DNA of 46,689 nucleotides, taken from DAONDZ01 sp964517555. GTDB taxonomy: Bacteria > Patescibacteriota > Patescibacteriia > Patescibacteriales > UBA12465. Location of the stretch: contig CAZFEF010000005.1 of NCBI GenBank assembly GCA_964517555.1, positions 1 through 46,689 of the forward strand. The letters run 5' to 3'. The position numbers and the translations under genes were made by a program. The notes under the pieces were generated by a model. It did no database searches. It was not told where the DNA came from and was given only the letters and a program-made list of their open reading frames with translations. Below, piece after piece: positions 32,231 to 40,940 of this stretch; within the stretch, counting starts at the first letter, position 1, and every line of letters begins with the position of its first letter.

Positions 32231-33475
32231 CTAGTTTATACTCTTATTCAATTCCATGATGGCCTCCACCTCGCCAAAAGTCAGGGAGTTAGGATCTTCA
32301 TCCTTAAACAAGTTTACGGCCTGATTAAGATCTATCCCCTGGGAAAAACTATAGTTTAATATAGCCAGATATAGGCGGCCCAAGGGACTCTCTCTAAACG
32401 AGCGCATAGCGGCCAGTCCTTTTTGATAATCTTCTTTGGACAGCAAATCGATCCTAGCCTTAATCTTAGCGGCCATCTCTAGGGGAGTATTGCCCAAACG
32501 ACGAAAATTAGTGACATCCAAAAAGCGAATCTCGTCAATGGGGTTCATCACCTTCATCGGCTTGATATCTCTAACTGCCGGGCGGCTAGGAAGTACGGGC
32601 TTAACCAATGGCGGCTTAGGCGGCATTGGCTTCGGAGCTGAAACTACTGGAGGAGTAACTACGGGAGGTGCCTCAACTTTAGGTTTAATCGGCTCTACTA
32701 CCGGAGGAGTCGGATGATCTTCGTGGTCAAATTTAGAAACCTCGTGGATGATAGAAACGGTACCACCAACCTTAGGCGGAATTCCTAAGCTCTTAGCCTG
32801 TTCCTGCGGTTTGGGGGCGGCTGGCAATTCATGGCTCAAATCTAGACCACCCTTTAATTCGTATTTGGTATCTAAAACTTTTAATAGATCATAAGGGGCT
32901 TCGATTTTCTTTTCCAGGGCTCCGAGGCGATCTAAGACTCCGGCTGGTTTCGGCGGCAAGGGTTCAACTAGATTCTTTTTAGCGACGTCCATTAAGCCAA
33001 TCAACTTCTCAATCTGCTCAAAAGATAAGCTAAAATTTTTAGCTAAAGCCTCCTTGGTATCAACCATGTTGCGGACACCGCGTAAATACATTTTAATAGA
33101 ATCAGCTAGCTTGTCAGCATTAGGAAAATCGGACACCTGGGCGATGATCTGATTAACCGCTCCCGCTATCTTCTGCGAATACGGATCAGCGGCAATGCTT
33201 AGACCTAAATAATCAGCCACCCCGACTAAAACTTTTTCTTTTAGTTCCTGAGACAGAGCTTCAGCAATTGAATTTTCTAGGGTAAATTCTTCAGCCAGGC
33301 GCAGAGAAAGGTCGCTAGCCGAGACAGCCTTAATCATCAATTTCATAATGAAAGGCGCTAGCTCGACATGATATTTCTGATCTAAGACATCAACCGCCGC
33401 TAAAACCGACGGATTTGACACTTTGTCCTTTAAGCTTTTGGGCAACTGATTAAATTTTTCCAAATAATCAAACAT
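32231..33475 (-). CDS. Soluble helical protein with Pro-rich linker, part of the T4SS-like cluster
   Basis: 414 residues with no signal peptide or membrane helix. The N-terminal helical domain (about 1-175) begins FDYLEKFNQLPKSLKDKV. A middle Pro/Val/Lys-rich linker (about 250-305) leads to a C-terminal helical domain (about 310-414). Its N-terminal pattern (hydrophobic helix, 'LP', then L..KY.+ and a Val/Asp-containing helix) resembles the gene immediately upstream, suggesting tandem paralogues. Function unknown; it is likely a cytoplasmic factor of the secretion-like machine. Confidence 0.75.
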   Translation of the reverse strand: MFDYLEKFNQLPKSLKDKVSNPSVLAAVDVLDQKYHVELAPFIMKLMIKAVSASDLSLRLAEEFTLENSIAEALSQELKEKVLVGVADYLGLSIAADPYSQKIAGAVNQIIAQVSDFPNADKLADSIKMYLRGVRNMVDTKEALAKNFSLSFEQIEKLIGLMDVAKKNLVEPLPPKPAGVLDRLGALEKKIEAPYDLLKVLDTKYELKGGLDLSHELPAAPKPQEQAKSLGIPPKVGGTVSIIHEVSKFDHEDHPTPPVVEPIKPKVEAPPVVTPPVVSAPKPMPPKPPLVKPVLPSRPAVRDIKPMKVMNPIDEIRFLDVTNFRRLGNTPLEMAAKIKARIDLLSKEDYQKGLAAMRSFRESPLGRLYLAILNYSFSQGIDLNQAVNLFKDEDPNSLTFGEVEAIMELNKSIN

Positions 33476-33478
33476 AAA

Positions 33479-34558
33479 TTAAATTTTGGTTTGTCTTTTT
33501 TTAATCTCTTGTTCTAAGGCTCGACGCTCTAAGCTGCCAGCTGGGTAATTGGATAACATTTTTTCTAAATCATCGGCGGGTTTAACTGGGGCCGCTGGAG
33601 CCACTTCTTTCTTTTCAATTATTACTGCTTTTGGTTTGGCCGGTGTTGGCGTTGCCGCGGCCACCTTGGCTCGCAAAGGAACCTCTTTAGCCTCTTTCTC
33701 CATAGGGATAATCTCCCATTCTTCAATCTTTAACCCAGCCATACTATCAGGATAGAACATTAAATTACGATAAAGTTTTAACAAACGACGAACTAAGCGA
33801 CGATCATTCTCTCCTAAATTTTTGGCATTATTAGCAGTGGCTAAATATTTGGACAAAACTACCACATTAAACATCTCACTGCCATTTTCGGAAATAAAAT
33901 CCTTTAACCAGCGCTCTACTGTGCCGGGCTGAAGCTTACCATCTACCACTATCCCCTTCTCGGTTATTATCTCTTGGCTAGCCAGGAGTGTCTTATTCGC
34001 TTTAGCTCCAAAATCCGGTTTGTTAATCAAGAGGTAGACAATTGCCCCGTTGAGATCCGCTAAAATCTCTTGATTGGTCTCAGACAATACATCCCTTAAC
34101 TGATCAGACAATATATTTAGAGCGGCATTTTCTTCTTTGGCTGGGTCAAAAGTTGATTCTTGTAAATCTGCCAATTCTTCGATAGTAGAAAAATTCTCAT
34201 CATCAATTAACCCCTGAAAAGATTGAATAATTTTTTGATAGTCGCTAATCTTTCCACCGCGATTTTCGATCTCCGTTTTTACATCCTTATCAATAAAAGC
34301 TGCAACCGGAAAAAATAGTTGACCCAAAACATCAAGTACTAGTTCTTTAGAGGCCAATGTTTTATCCAAAATACTAAAATCGAAATCAGCTAAAACGACA
34401 TCATAGAAAACATCATAAAGTGAGTCATCTTTAATTTTATATTTCTCTTTTAACCCAGCAAAACACTGGCCCATAAGCTCAGAATTAAAATAAAGCTGGG
34501 CCTCCTCGGGAAGGGTGTCTAATTTTTTCAAAAAATTTATAACCTGATCATTGTTCAT
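33479..34558 (-). CDS. Soluble helical protein, probable paralogue of the following gene
   Basis: 359 residues, acidic, no membrane helix. It begins NDQVINFLKKLDTLPEEAQ and continues with LKEKYKIKDDSLYDVFYDVV, a pattern like the downstream protein. An Ala/Pro/Lys linker (about 300-330) precedes a short C-terminal helix (LEKMLSNYPAGSLERRALEQ). It lies between the VirB6-like gene (1-base gap) and its probable paralogue (3-base gap). Function unknown. Confidence 0.75.
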   Translation of the reverse strand: MNNDQVINFLKKLDTLPEEAQLYFNSELMGQCFAGLKEKYKIKDDSLYDVFYDVVLADFDFSILDKTLASKELVLDVLGQLFFPVAAFIDKDVKTEIENRGGKISDYQKIIQSFQGLIDDENFSTIEELADLQESTFDPAKEENAALNILSDQLRDVLSETNQEILADLNGAIVYLLINKPDFGAKANKTLLASQEIITEKGIVVDGKLQPGTVERWLKDFISENGSEMFNVVVLSKYLATANNAKNLGENDRRLVRRLLKLYRNLMFYPDSMAGLKIEEWEIIPMEKEAKEVPLRAKVAAATPTPAKPKAVIIEKKEVAPAAPVKPADDLEKMLSNYPAGSLERRALEQEIKKRQTKI

Positions 34559-34559
34559 A

Positions 34560-37424
34560 TTATGGTGTATTTATCGTCGGAACATTCTTTCTAACTAGTT
34601 TAATGATAGCCTTAGACCCAGATGAACCGGACTTAAGACCGGCGCTCTTGAAAAATTTATGCAACTCTTCGGCAACTTCATCGTCGGTGGAGGCATTATT
34701 AAGAGTGGTTTCTTGCTGAATTCTGTTAGCAATTTCTTTAAACAAACTAGCATTATTAGCAGGATTAACTAGGGCCTTATTAAGCTCATCGGCCTTAATC
34801 TCGGCCATATACTTAACCTTATGTTCCTTGCTAACTTTATGACTATCTTTGGTTAAATCTGAGCTAGGTCCGAAGGAGTCAATATTATAACTGTCAGCAT
34901 AAGCCAACTTCTTTCGAGCTTTATAAAGATGCTCAGAATGTTCGGTTTTTTCACCCGGATCAGTAGCGGCCTCAAAACGTTTGCCAGCAGAAAATATCTC
35001 ACGGTTTAAAGCGCTCTTAACAGCACTCTTATTCTCATCAGAGGCACTATCAAACTGGGTTTGAAAGGTCTTGTCCTTCATGGTGGCGACTATTTCCTCG
35101 ATAATTTCATTGATAGCTTCGGAGCTCAAATCAGATATCTTAGTCAAACCATGGTTTAGGTTGGAAGAAATTTCCTTAGAGGCATCATCGACCTTAATCG
35201 GATTATCAGACTTAAGGTCAACCATCGGCCTGGAATGTTCAGGATAATACTTAGCAGCCGAATTATCCAACATAGTCTGAACACGATCATCTTTTCTGAA
35301 TTTATGAGCTAAATCATCTCGATGACGACCAGCCTCGGATGAATCAGCAAATACATTACCGCGCTCCATAGCAATCATGGTGGCCGCCGCTCTTTCGTGG
35401 TGATCACTTGAATTATTTATAGTCTCTAATAATTTTTCCTTATTGGCATTCTTGAGCTCGGTCTTTTTGGTGTCAATTTTCTGTGAGTTATAGTTAGCGG
35501 CTCGACGGAGATTATCGCGACCAGCATTCTTTAAATTTTTCTTAGCAATTAAACCAGTTACAGCTCCAGCTGAAGCGGTTACCATGCCAAAAGCTGCTGG
35601 AGTACCAATTCCAGTTAAGGCTAGACCAGCGCCAGCCACTCCCAAAGAAGCAGCCATGCCACGACTAACCCACTTTTTAACCTTATCTTGTTTTTTAACA
35701 AGTTTATCAATTTCTTCTTGCTTGGCATCAATGTTTACTTTAGCCTCAATTTCAATCTCAGCCTTCTTTCCTTTCAAATCGTTAATCTCGGCCAAAATTT
35801 GATCACGAAGAGCGGGGGCTTGACCCGAAGCTATATAATCATCAGCAACATCTTGAGCAATCGCACCTTCGGGGTTGCTGATAGCAGTTTCTAGGGTTGC
35901 CATTCTTGCAGTCTCAGCATTAGTCAAAATCTGTCCTTGGGCCTCCCTTTCTTGAAGATCCCGTAATTCAGCTTCGGCCATCTCCGGAGTAAATTTACCT
36001 TCGTCAATATTTTTAATTGCATCTTGTTTCAATTTAACCTCATTATCATTTTTCTTGATCTCGTCATCCCTGGTCTGTTTTATATTACTCATCTCCTCTT
36101 CAGCCGCCTTCAATTTTTTCCCACCTCGCAAACTAGCTATCCTAGTGGAAACCCTATCTTCTAAATAATTAAAAGGCTTAGCCACAGTCTTCTTGGCTTT
36201 TCCGATTGCCTCGTTAGCTCTCATTGCATCCTCACGAGCTCTCTGCGTTCTCTCAGAGCTCTTCATGTCCTTATAAGACTTGTACGCCATTTGAACTCTT
36301 TCTACTCCAGTCGCTCGCTTCAAGCCAGTGCCTAGGCTTTTGGCTGCGCTAGCACCCATTTTCTGCATTTTTTGCATGCCTTTACCAGCAATAGCCCCGG
36401 CTTGGCCACCAATTTGTTGAGAAATCATTAAACCGCCCAAAAGCATGGCGATGGAGATGATGAACTTAATCATGTGATCAGGTGATCCGGCTTGGGTGAT
36501 ACCAGCAGCTGGGCCGGTAGTGGTGGACAACTGCCCCTCAGCGCCGCTTTGTTGACTTTCATTGATACTTTTGATGTTGGCCACTACCGAAGGTTCCTCT
36601 ACTCCGCCCAAAGAAGCGAAAGACAGCCAGATAAAGAAAGCTAAAACCGGCCCAATGATAACGTTTTTAGAAAATTCGTCCCACCATTGTCCGGAATATT
36701 TCTGCCCTCCAGGAACAGCGGCCAACAAATAGGCCAAAGGCGATAAAACAATATAAACCCACATCATTATCATCCTCATGACTAATACTGACAACATGAT
36801 AATAACTACAATTAAAGAAATAGTGGCATACAACAGGGCCAACATATAAGAACCGACGACCGACCACAATGATACATCGCCACCAGAATCAGTTGGACCA
36901 GGGGAAAGACTCATTAATTTATCAATCCCCAACATATTGGTCAGGTTACCGGCGCCAATATCTTTAAAGCCGTTGACAAAAGTCAACATGATAACTTGAG
37001 CAAAATCAATGATGATACCGCAGATGGTTTTGGAAAAGTTGATTAAAACGGCCATGATAATCAACTTGGGTAACATTTTTTTGAAACTGTACTGCTCTAT
37101 CTGCAAAATAGTAGCAAAAGCGATAATTAACAATATTAAAATAAAGAACATGTTGCAGAGATCGCGCACGATTCCCCAGCCCATCACCACCGGCTCGGCA
37201 TTAATGAAATCGTTAAACTGAGCAACTTTAATCAAAACCCACATTACCAACATTAACAAAAGACCAATAACATAAACTAAGGCATAAACAATCCAGCCGA
37301 TAACCTTAGCTACGGCATTGCCAATCGCTCCCGCTTCGGCCGGCTTAACTACGAAAAAAATTCCAATCAATAAAAATATCGATAGGATGGAAACTATTTC
37401 TTTTTTGGACAACCACCTGAACAT
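34560..37424 (-). CDS. VirB6/TrbL-like polytopic protein with very long cytoplasmic extension
   Basis: 954 residues. A signal-like N-terminus ends KPAEAGA (about 33). About seven to eight membrane helices follow up to about residue 345, including MWVYIVLSPLAYLLAAVPGG and the GGLMISQQIGGQAGAIAG segment typical of VirB6/TrbL channel proteins. The remaining ~600 residues are highly charged coiled coil, interrupted near 590-640 by a Gly/Ala-rich hydrophobic hairpin (SLGVAGAGLALTGIG). This tail is far longer than in standard VirB6. It probably forms the inner-membrane channel of the array. Confidence 0.82.
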   Translation of the reverse strand: MFRWLSKKEIVSILSIFLLIGIFFVVKPAEAGAIGNAVAKVIGWIVYALVYVIGLLLMLVMWVLIKVAQFNDFINAEPVVMGWGIVRDLCNMFFILILLIIAFATILQIEQYSFKKMLPKLIIMAVLINFSKTICGIIIDFAQVIMLTFVNGFKDIGAGNLTNMLGIDKLMSLSPGPTDSGGDVSLWSVVGSYMLALLYATISLIVVIIMLSVLVMRMIMMWVYIVLSPLAYLLAAVPGGQKYSGQWWDEFSKNVIIGPVLAFFIWLSFASLGGVEEPSVVANIKSINESQQSGAEGQLSTTTGPAAGITQAGSPDHMIKFIISIAMLLGGLMISQQIGGQAGAIAGKGMQKMQKMGASAAKSLGTGLKRATGVERVQMAYKSYKDMKSSERTQRAREDAMRANEAIGKAKKTVAKPFNYLEDRVSTRIASLRGGKKLKAAEEEMSNIKQTRDDEIKKNDNEVKLKQDAIKNIDEGKFTPEMAEAELRDLQEREAQGQILTNAETARMATLETAISNPEGAIAQDVADDYIASGQAPALRDQILAEINDLKGKKAEIEIEAKVNIDAKQEEIDKLVKKQDKVKKWVSRGMAASLGVAGAGLALTGIGTPAAFGMVTASAGAVTGLIAKKNLKNAGRDNLRRAANYNSQKIDTKKTELKNANKEKLLETINNSSDHHERAAATMIAMERGNVFADSSEAGRHRDDLAHKFRKDDRVQTMLDNSAAKYYPEHSRPMVDLKSDNPIKVDDASKEISSNLNHGLTKISDLSSEAINEIIEEIVATMKDKTFQTQFDSASDENKSAVKSALNREIFSAGKRFEAATDPGEKTEHSEHLYKARKKLAYADSYNIDSFGPSSDLTKDSHKVSKEHKVKYMAEIKADELNKALVNPANNASLFKEIANRIQQETTLNNASTDDEVAEELHKFFKSAGLKSGSSGSKAIIKLVRKNVPTINTP

Positions 37425-37445
37425 GGGATTGGGGTGGATTAATGT

Positions 37446-37991
37446 TTAAAATAGATCCTCAAAAATTCCAAATATACCATTAGTTGAGGGATCAAAAACA
37501 GCTACAACCAAAGAAGTAATCAATAAAATAATAATCAATATAAAACAACAGCATCCGGTCTCAGCCCAATGAACAGCATTATCTTTCACGGCCGCAATTT
37601 TTTCCTGCATCTTCTGCATGGCCTGATTTCCGCCGCCGCCACTCATCCCCTTACCCTTCTTCATGCTAGACTCCTTGCCTAAAGGCACAAAAATCTCGGG
37701 CATAAACTTACCCATCAGGAGATGAAGATTAATATAGGCCACTCCTAAGGCAAATAAAATGGTATTTTCTGCTCTTAAGGCTAGTTGTAAAAGCAAGGTA
37801 AACGCTTGAGCCAAGGCCTTTTTGGCACTCCCGGCTCCTCCTTTTTGTTTTTGCAAAGCAGCTCTTCGTTGGTCAGCCAAAGCAGCGGCCTCAGCCTGTT
37901 GCTGGGCCAGCAGCCGAGCTTGATTTCTCTCGGCCTCCATTCTTTGAGCCGCCTCTTGCTCTGCCAAATAATTGTCAGTTGCTTCTGCCAT
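37446..37991 (-). CDS. Membrane protein with N-terminal coiled coil, first gene of the T4SS-like array
   Basis: 181 residues from the ATG at 37991 (MAEATDNYLAEQEAAQRM); a TTG 8 codons upstream is too close to the predicted transcription start. The N-terminal part is a Gln/Ala/Arg coiled coil (about 8-50), then a hydrophobic region near 60-85, a Gly-rich Lys/Met segment, and a C-terminal membrane helix (CCCFILIIILLITSLVVAVF). It has no known family. Its position before the VirB6-like gene suggests a structural subunit. Confidence 0.7.
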   Translation of the reverse strand: MAEATDNYLAEQEAAQRMEAERNQARLLAQQQAEAAALADQRRAALQKQKGGAGSAKKALAQAFTLLLQLALRAENTILFALGVAYINLHLLMGKFMPEIFVPLGKESSMKKGKGMSGGGGNQAMQKMQEKIAAVKDNAVHWAETGCCCFILIIILLITSLVVAVFDPSTNGIFGIFEDLF

Positions 37992-38024
37992 ATACCGGCT
38001 CAATTTTAAAATCAATATACCTTT

Positions 38025-38053
38025 ATTTTACTACAAACAGGAAAAAAGCGCAA
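38025..38053 (-). promoter_or_regulatory. Possible promoter of the T4SS-like array
   Basis: TTGCGC (38048-38053), 17 bases, TAAAAT (38025-38030) on the minus strand, giving a start near 38018 and a leader of about 27 bases. The -35 is weak. The rest of 38054-38170 contains no gene that I can see. Confidence 0.42.
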
Positions 38054-38170
38054 ACTAAAAACAGCTAAAAACGTTAATTTTGCCAATCCATTATCCGCCT
38101 CCGACAACCGGACCAAAGCTACCCTAAAATCATTAAAGAAATAACAAGTATATTTGGCTGATTTTGGCTA

Positions 38171-38202
38171 AAAATCAAAAACCTGCTCCCCTAGGAACAG
38201 GT
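38171..38202 (-). terminator. Intrinsic terminator of the carbonic-anhydrase-like gene
   Basis: On the minus strand ACCTGTTCC-TAGG-GGAGCAGGT forms a 9-bp stem with one wobble pair, followed by TTTTTGATTTTT. Confidence 0.85.
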
Positions 38203-38231
38203 CTGATCAATAAACAAAGAACGAAGGGTCT

Positions 38232-39056
38232 TTAAACCCGAACGAAGGTATTAACCTTAACTCGACCGGAAAAAATCGGATTAGCTGCTACTTTCTTGGC
38301 AGCTTTGTCTAATTTTTCCAGATTAGCAAAATCGGACACCAACAAAAGGTGAAAATCCTCTTCAGGATGATGCCCCATGCGACCATGATGACCAAAAGCG
38401 ATTTCGGTCAACTTAGTCAATTCGGTCAAAAGGTAATCAGCGCTTAAGCCCAGTTTGGCAGAGGCGGAATTAAAAAACTGTTGGTCACCCACCTTGATGT
38501 AGCTTTCGTCAAAATCAATATTGGTGACGATAATTCCGGACTCATTGTGCCCTGATTTTTCCTTCGATAATTCGAGATGGCCATACTCAGAGCCAACCAA
38601 TTCGGCTAGACGGCGAGTATAGATGATTCCTAATTCATCAGAAGTCTGCGGCAAAGAATCAATCCCCAGAAAATCGAAGATCTCATTTACCTTTTCGGTC
38701 TGGCCTTGAGAAATCAAATTCTGCAATTCCTTAAAGGCTAAACCAGCCGCCCCGCAAGCCTCATGGCTAGCGATGGAATTTGGACGATGAGGGTTGTCTT
38801 TAAGCTGGTTAATAAAATTGTCCAACCCTGACTTATCAAACAACAACAATATCCCCTGTCCGGCCATCCCCTCTTTCTCCAGCTTCGCATCAGCCGGGGC
38901 AAAACGACCATCAGAACAACAGAGACAGCCAGGACGATGCTCGAAAGCAACCTCCGGCACCTGCCCCATGATTTCCTGAAAAGTCATTCCTTGACGCATT
39001 TTCTCTAAAACATTAATCGACGTTTCTTTCATCATTTCGAATTTATTATTAGACAT
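38232..39056 (-). CDS. Beta-carbonic-anhydrase-like protein
   Basis: 274 residues. The metal-site pattern of beta-carbonic anhydrases is present: C47-S-D49-G-R51 (CxDxR) and H98-E-A-C101-G (HxxCG), with the correct spacing of about 50 residues. The remainder does not resemble E. coli or plant enzymes closely and includes a His-rich patch FGHHGRMGHHPEEDFH (about 217-232). It may hydrate CO2 or be a divergent relative with another substrate. It follows atpC by 14 bases, so may be co-transcribed with the ATP synthase operon, and ends with its own terminator. Confidence 0.72.
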   Translation of the reverse strand: MSNNKFEMMKETSINVLEKMRQGMTFQEIMGQVPEVAFEHRPGCLCCSDGRFAPADAKLEKEGMAGQGILLLFDKSGLDNFINQLKDNPHRPNSIASHEACGAAGLAFKELQNLISQGQTEKVNEIFDFLGIDSLPQTSDELGIIYTRRLAELVGSEYGHLELSKEKSGHNESGIIVTNIDFDESYIKVGDQQFFNSASAKLGLSADYLLTELTKLTEIAFGHHGRMGHHPEEDFHLLLVSDFANLEKLDKAAKKVAANPIFSGRVKVNTFVRV

Positions 39057-39070
39057 AAAGAACTATTAAA

Positions 39071-39511
39071 TTATTTTAAGCTCTTGATATTCCGCCAGCG
39101 TTTAACCGCCTTGGAGCGAGCTAACTGTTTCTCGATTAAAGCATTAATCTCAGCGAATTGAACAGCGTCGATATCCTTCCATTTCTTCATCTCCTCGGCC
39201 TTAGCCCTAGCTTCCTCAATTCGAGCCTCATCCAGCTCCACCGCAATCTCGGCTGTATCAGCTAAAATAACTACTTTATTTTTTAAAACCTCCACAAAGC
39301 CACCGGACACAGACATCACCTCTTGATCACCATTCTCTCTCTTTAACTCAATCACTCCTGGTCTCAAAATGGAGACCAAGGGTATGTGATCTGGCAAAAT
39401 AGTAATCTCACCGCTTTGAGTAGGAACCGAAGCTTGCAGAACTTCTTCCTTCAAAACCACTCTTTCGGGAGTAACGATTTCAAACCTAATTGTTTTTTTG
39501 TCAGTAGACAT
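39071..39511 (-). CDS. atpC: F1Fo ATP synthase subunit epsilon
   Basis: 146 residues. N-terminal beta-sandwich (IRFEIVTPERVVLKEEV ... GEITILPDHIPLVSILRPG) and C-terminal helical hairpin (ELDEARIEEARAKAEEMKKW), plus about ten extra basic residues at the end. It is the rotor subunit that can inhibit hydrolysis. Last subunit gene of the operon. Confidence 0.95.
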   Translation of the reverse strand: MSTDKKTIRFEIVTPERVVLKEEVLQASVPTQSGEITILPDHIPLVSILRPGVIELKRENGDQEVMSVSGGFVEVLKNKVVILADTAEIAVELDEARIEEARAKAEEMKKWKDIDAVQFAEINALIEKQLARSKAVKRWRNIKSLK

Positions 39512-39524
39512 AATTTAACGATAA

Positions 39525-40910
39525 TTATTCTTGGCCCACCTCATCGATACTACCACGCATATAGAAATCACCTTCATTCTTGTCATCATGCAAACCATCT
39601 AGAATTTCCTTAAAACCTTTAATGGTGTCGGACAACTTCACATACTTTCCCGGACGACCGGTGAAAGTTTCGGCCACAAAAAAAGGCTGAGATAAGAAAC
39701 GTTGAATTTTTCGCGCCCTAGAAACCGTTATTTTATCCTCAGAAGATAATTCTTCCATACCTAAAATAGCGATAATATCCTGAAGGTCTTTGTAGCGCTG
39801 TAATACTTTCTGTACTCGGCGAGCCACATCATAATGCTCAGCTCCCACCACCTTCGGATCAAGTATAGTCGAAGAAGAATCAAGTGGATCAACGGCCGGA
39901 TAAATACCCAATTCAGACAGAGAACGAGATAGCACTACGGTAGAATCTAAGTGAGCAAAAGTAGTGGCTGGAGCTGGATCAGTTAAGTCATCAGCCGGCA
40001 CATAGACCGCCTGAATAGAAGTAATGGAACCATTTCTAGTAGAAGTGATTCTTTCTTGCAGTTCGCCCATTTCACTGGCTAAAGTTGGCTGATAACCGAC
40101 AGCACTAGGCATTCGACCTAAAAGAGCCGAAACCTCAGAGCCAGCCTGAGTAAAGCGGAAGATATTATCTACGAAGAATAGAACGTCTTGATTTTTCTCA
40201 TCACGAAAATATTCGGCAATAGCTAGACCAGATAAAGCGACGCGAGCTCTAGCTCCCGGCGGTTCATTCATTTGTCCAAAAACCATCGATACCTTATCTA
40301 ACACGCCGCTATCTTTAAATTCATGGTATAAGTCGTTACCTTCACGAGTTCTTTCGCCCACACCAGCAAATACTGAATAGCCACCATGCTCAGAAGCAAT
40401 ATTATGAATCAGCTCTTGAATAACTACCGTCTTGCCGACGCCAGCACCACCGAACATGCCCACCTTGCCACCTTTAACGATTGGGCAAATTAAGTCGATA
40501 ACCTTAATACCAGTCTCGAGAATTTCGGTTTTAATAGATTGTTCGGTAAAACTAGGGGCGGGACGATGAATCGGATATTTTTTATCAGTCTTAATCTCAT
40601 CGCCGCCATCAACCGTTTCGCCTAAGACATTAAAAATACGCCCCAAGGTATTCTCGCCCACCGGCACGCTAATCGGAGCACCAACGTCGATTACCACATC
40701 GCCGCGCTTTAGGCCGTCAGTTGATCCCATAGCAATAGTACGCACCAAATTGGAGCCGATATGTTGCTCAACTTCTAATACTAATTTTTTTCCTTGAAGG
40801 TCAATTTCTAAGGCATGGAAAATTTCCGGCAAATGATCGGCGAAGAAGACATCGACCACCACCCCAATAATCTGCTTGACTACTCCCTGATTTTTTTTGG
40901 CTTGACTCAT
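39525..40910 (-). CDS. atpD: F1Fo ATP synthase subunit beta
   Basis: 461 residues. Walker A GGAGVGKT (154-161), the GERTREGNDLY segment with the catalytic Glu, VLFFVDNIFRFTQAG and the DELSEED-like ILGMEELSSEDK. All catalytic residues appear intact, so it should make or hydrolyse ATP normally. Confidence 0.98.
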   Translation of the reverse strand: MSQAKKNQGVVKQIIGVVVDVFFADHLPEIFHALEIDLQGKKLVLEVEQHIGSNLVRTIAMGSTDGLKRGDVVIDVGAPISVPVGENTLGRIFNVLGETVDGGDEIKTDKKYPIHRPAPSFTEQSIKTEILETGIKVIDLICPIVKGGKVGMFGGAGVGKTVVIQELIHNIASEHGGYSVFAGVGERTREGNDLYHEFKDSGVLDKVSMVFGQMNEPPGARARVALSGLAIAEYFRDEKNQDVLFFVDNIFRFTQAGSEVSALLGRMPSAVGYQPTLASEMGELQERITSTRNGSITSIQAVYVPADDLTDPAPATTFAHLDSTVVLSRSLSELGIYPAVDPLDSSSTILDPKVVGAEHYDVARRVQKVLQRYKDLQDIIAILGMEELSSEDKITVSRARKIQRFLSQPFFVAETFTGRPGKYVKLSDTIKGFKEILDGLHDDKNEGDFYMRGSIDEVGQE

Positions 40911-40940
40911 ATAATTGCTTAAATTTATATAAAAAATTAA

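Noticed and set aside
32580..32700. Short repeats in the Pro-rich linker region
   Set aside because: They are codon repeats of a Pro/Val/Lys linker, not a CRISPR array or DNA repeat. No CRISPR array, insertion sequence or transposase was seen anywhere in the window.
32436..32717. 93-residue Gly/Thr-rich plus-strand frame
   Set aside because: It is the antisense shadow of the Pro/Val-rich linker of the minus-strand gene; low-complexity sequence keeps it open.
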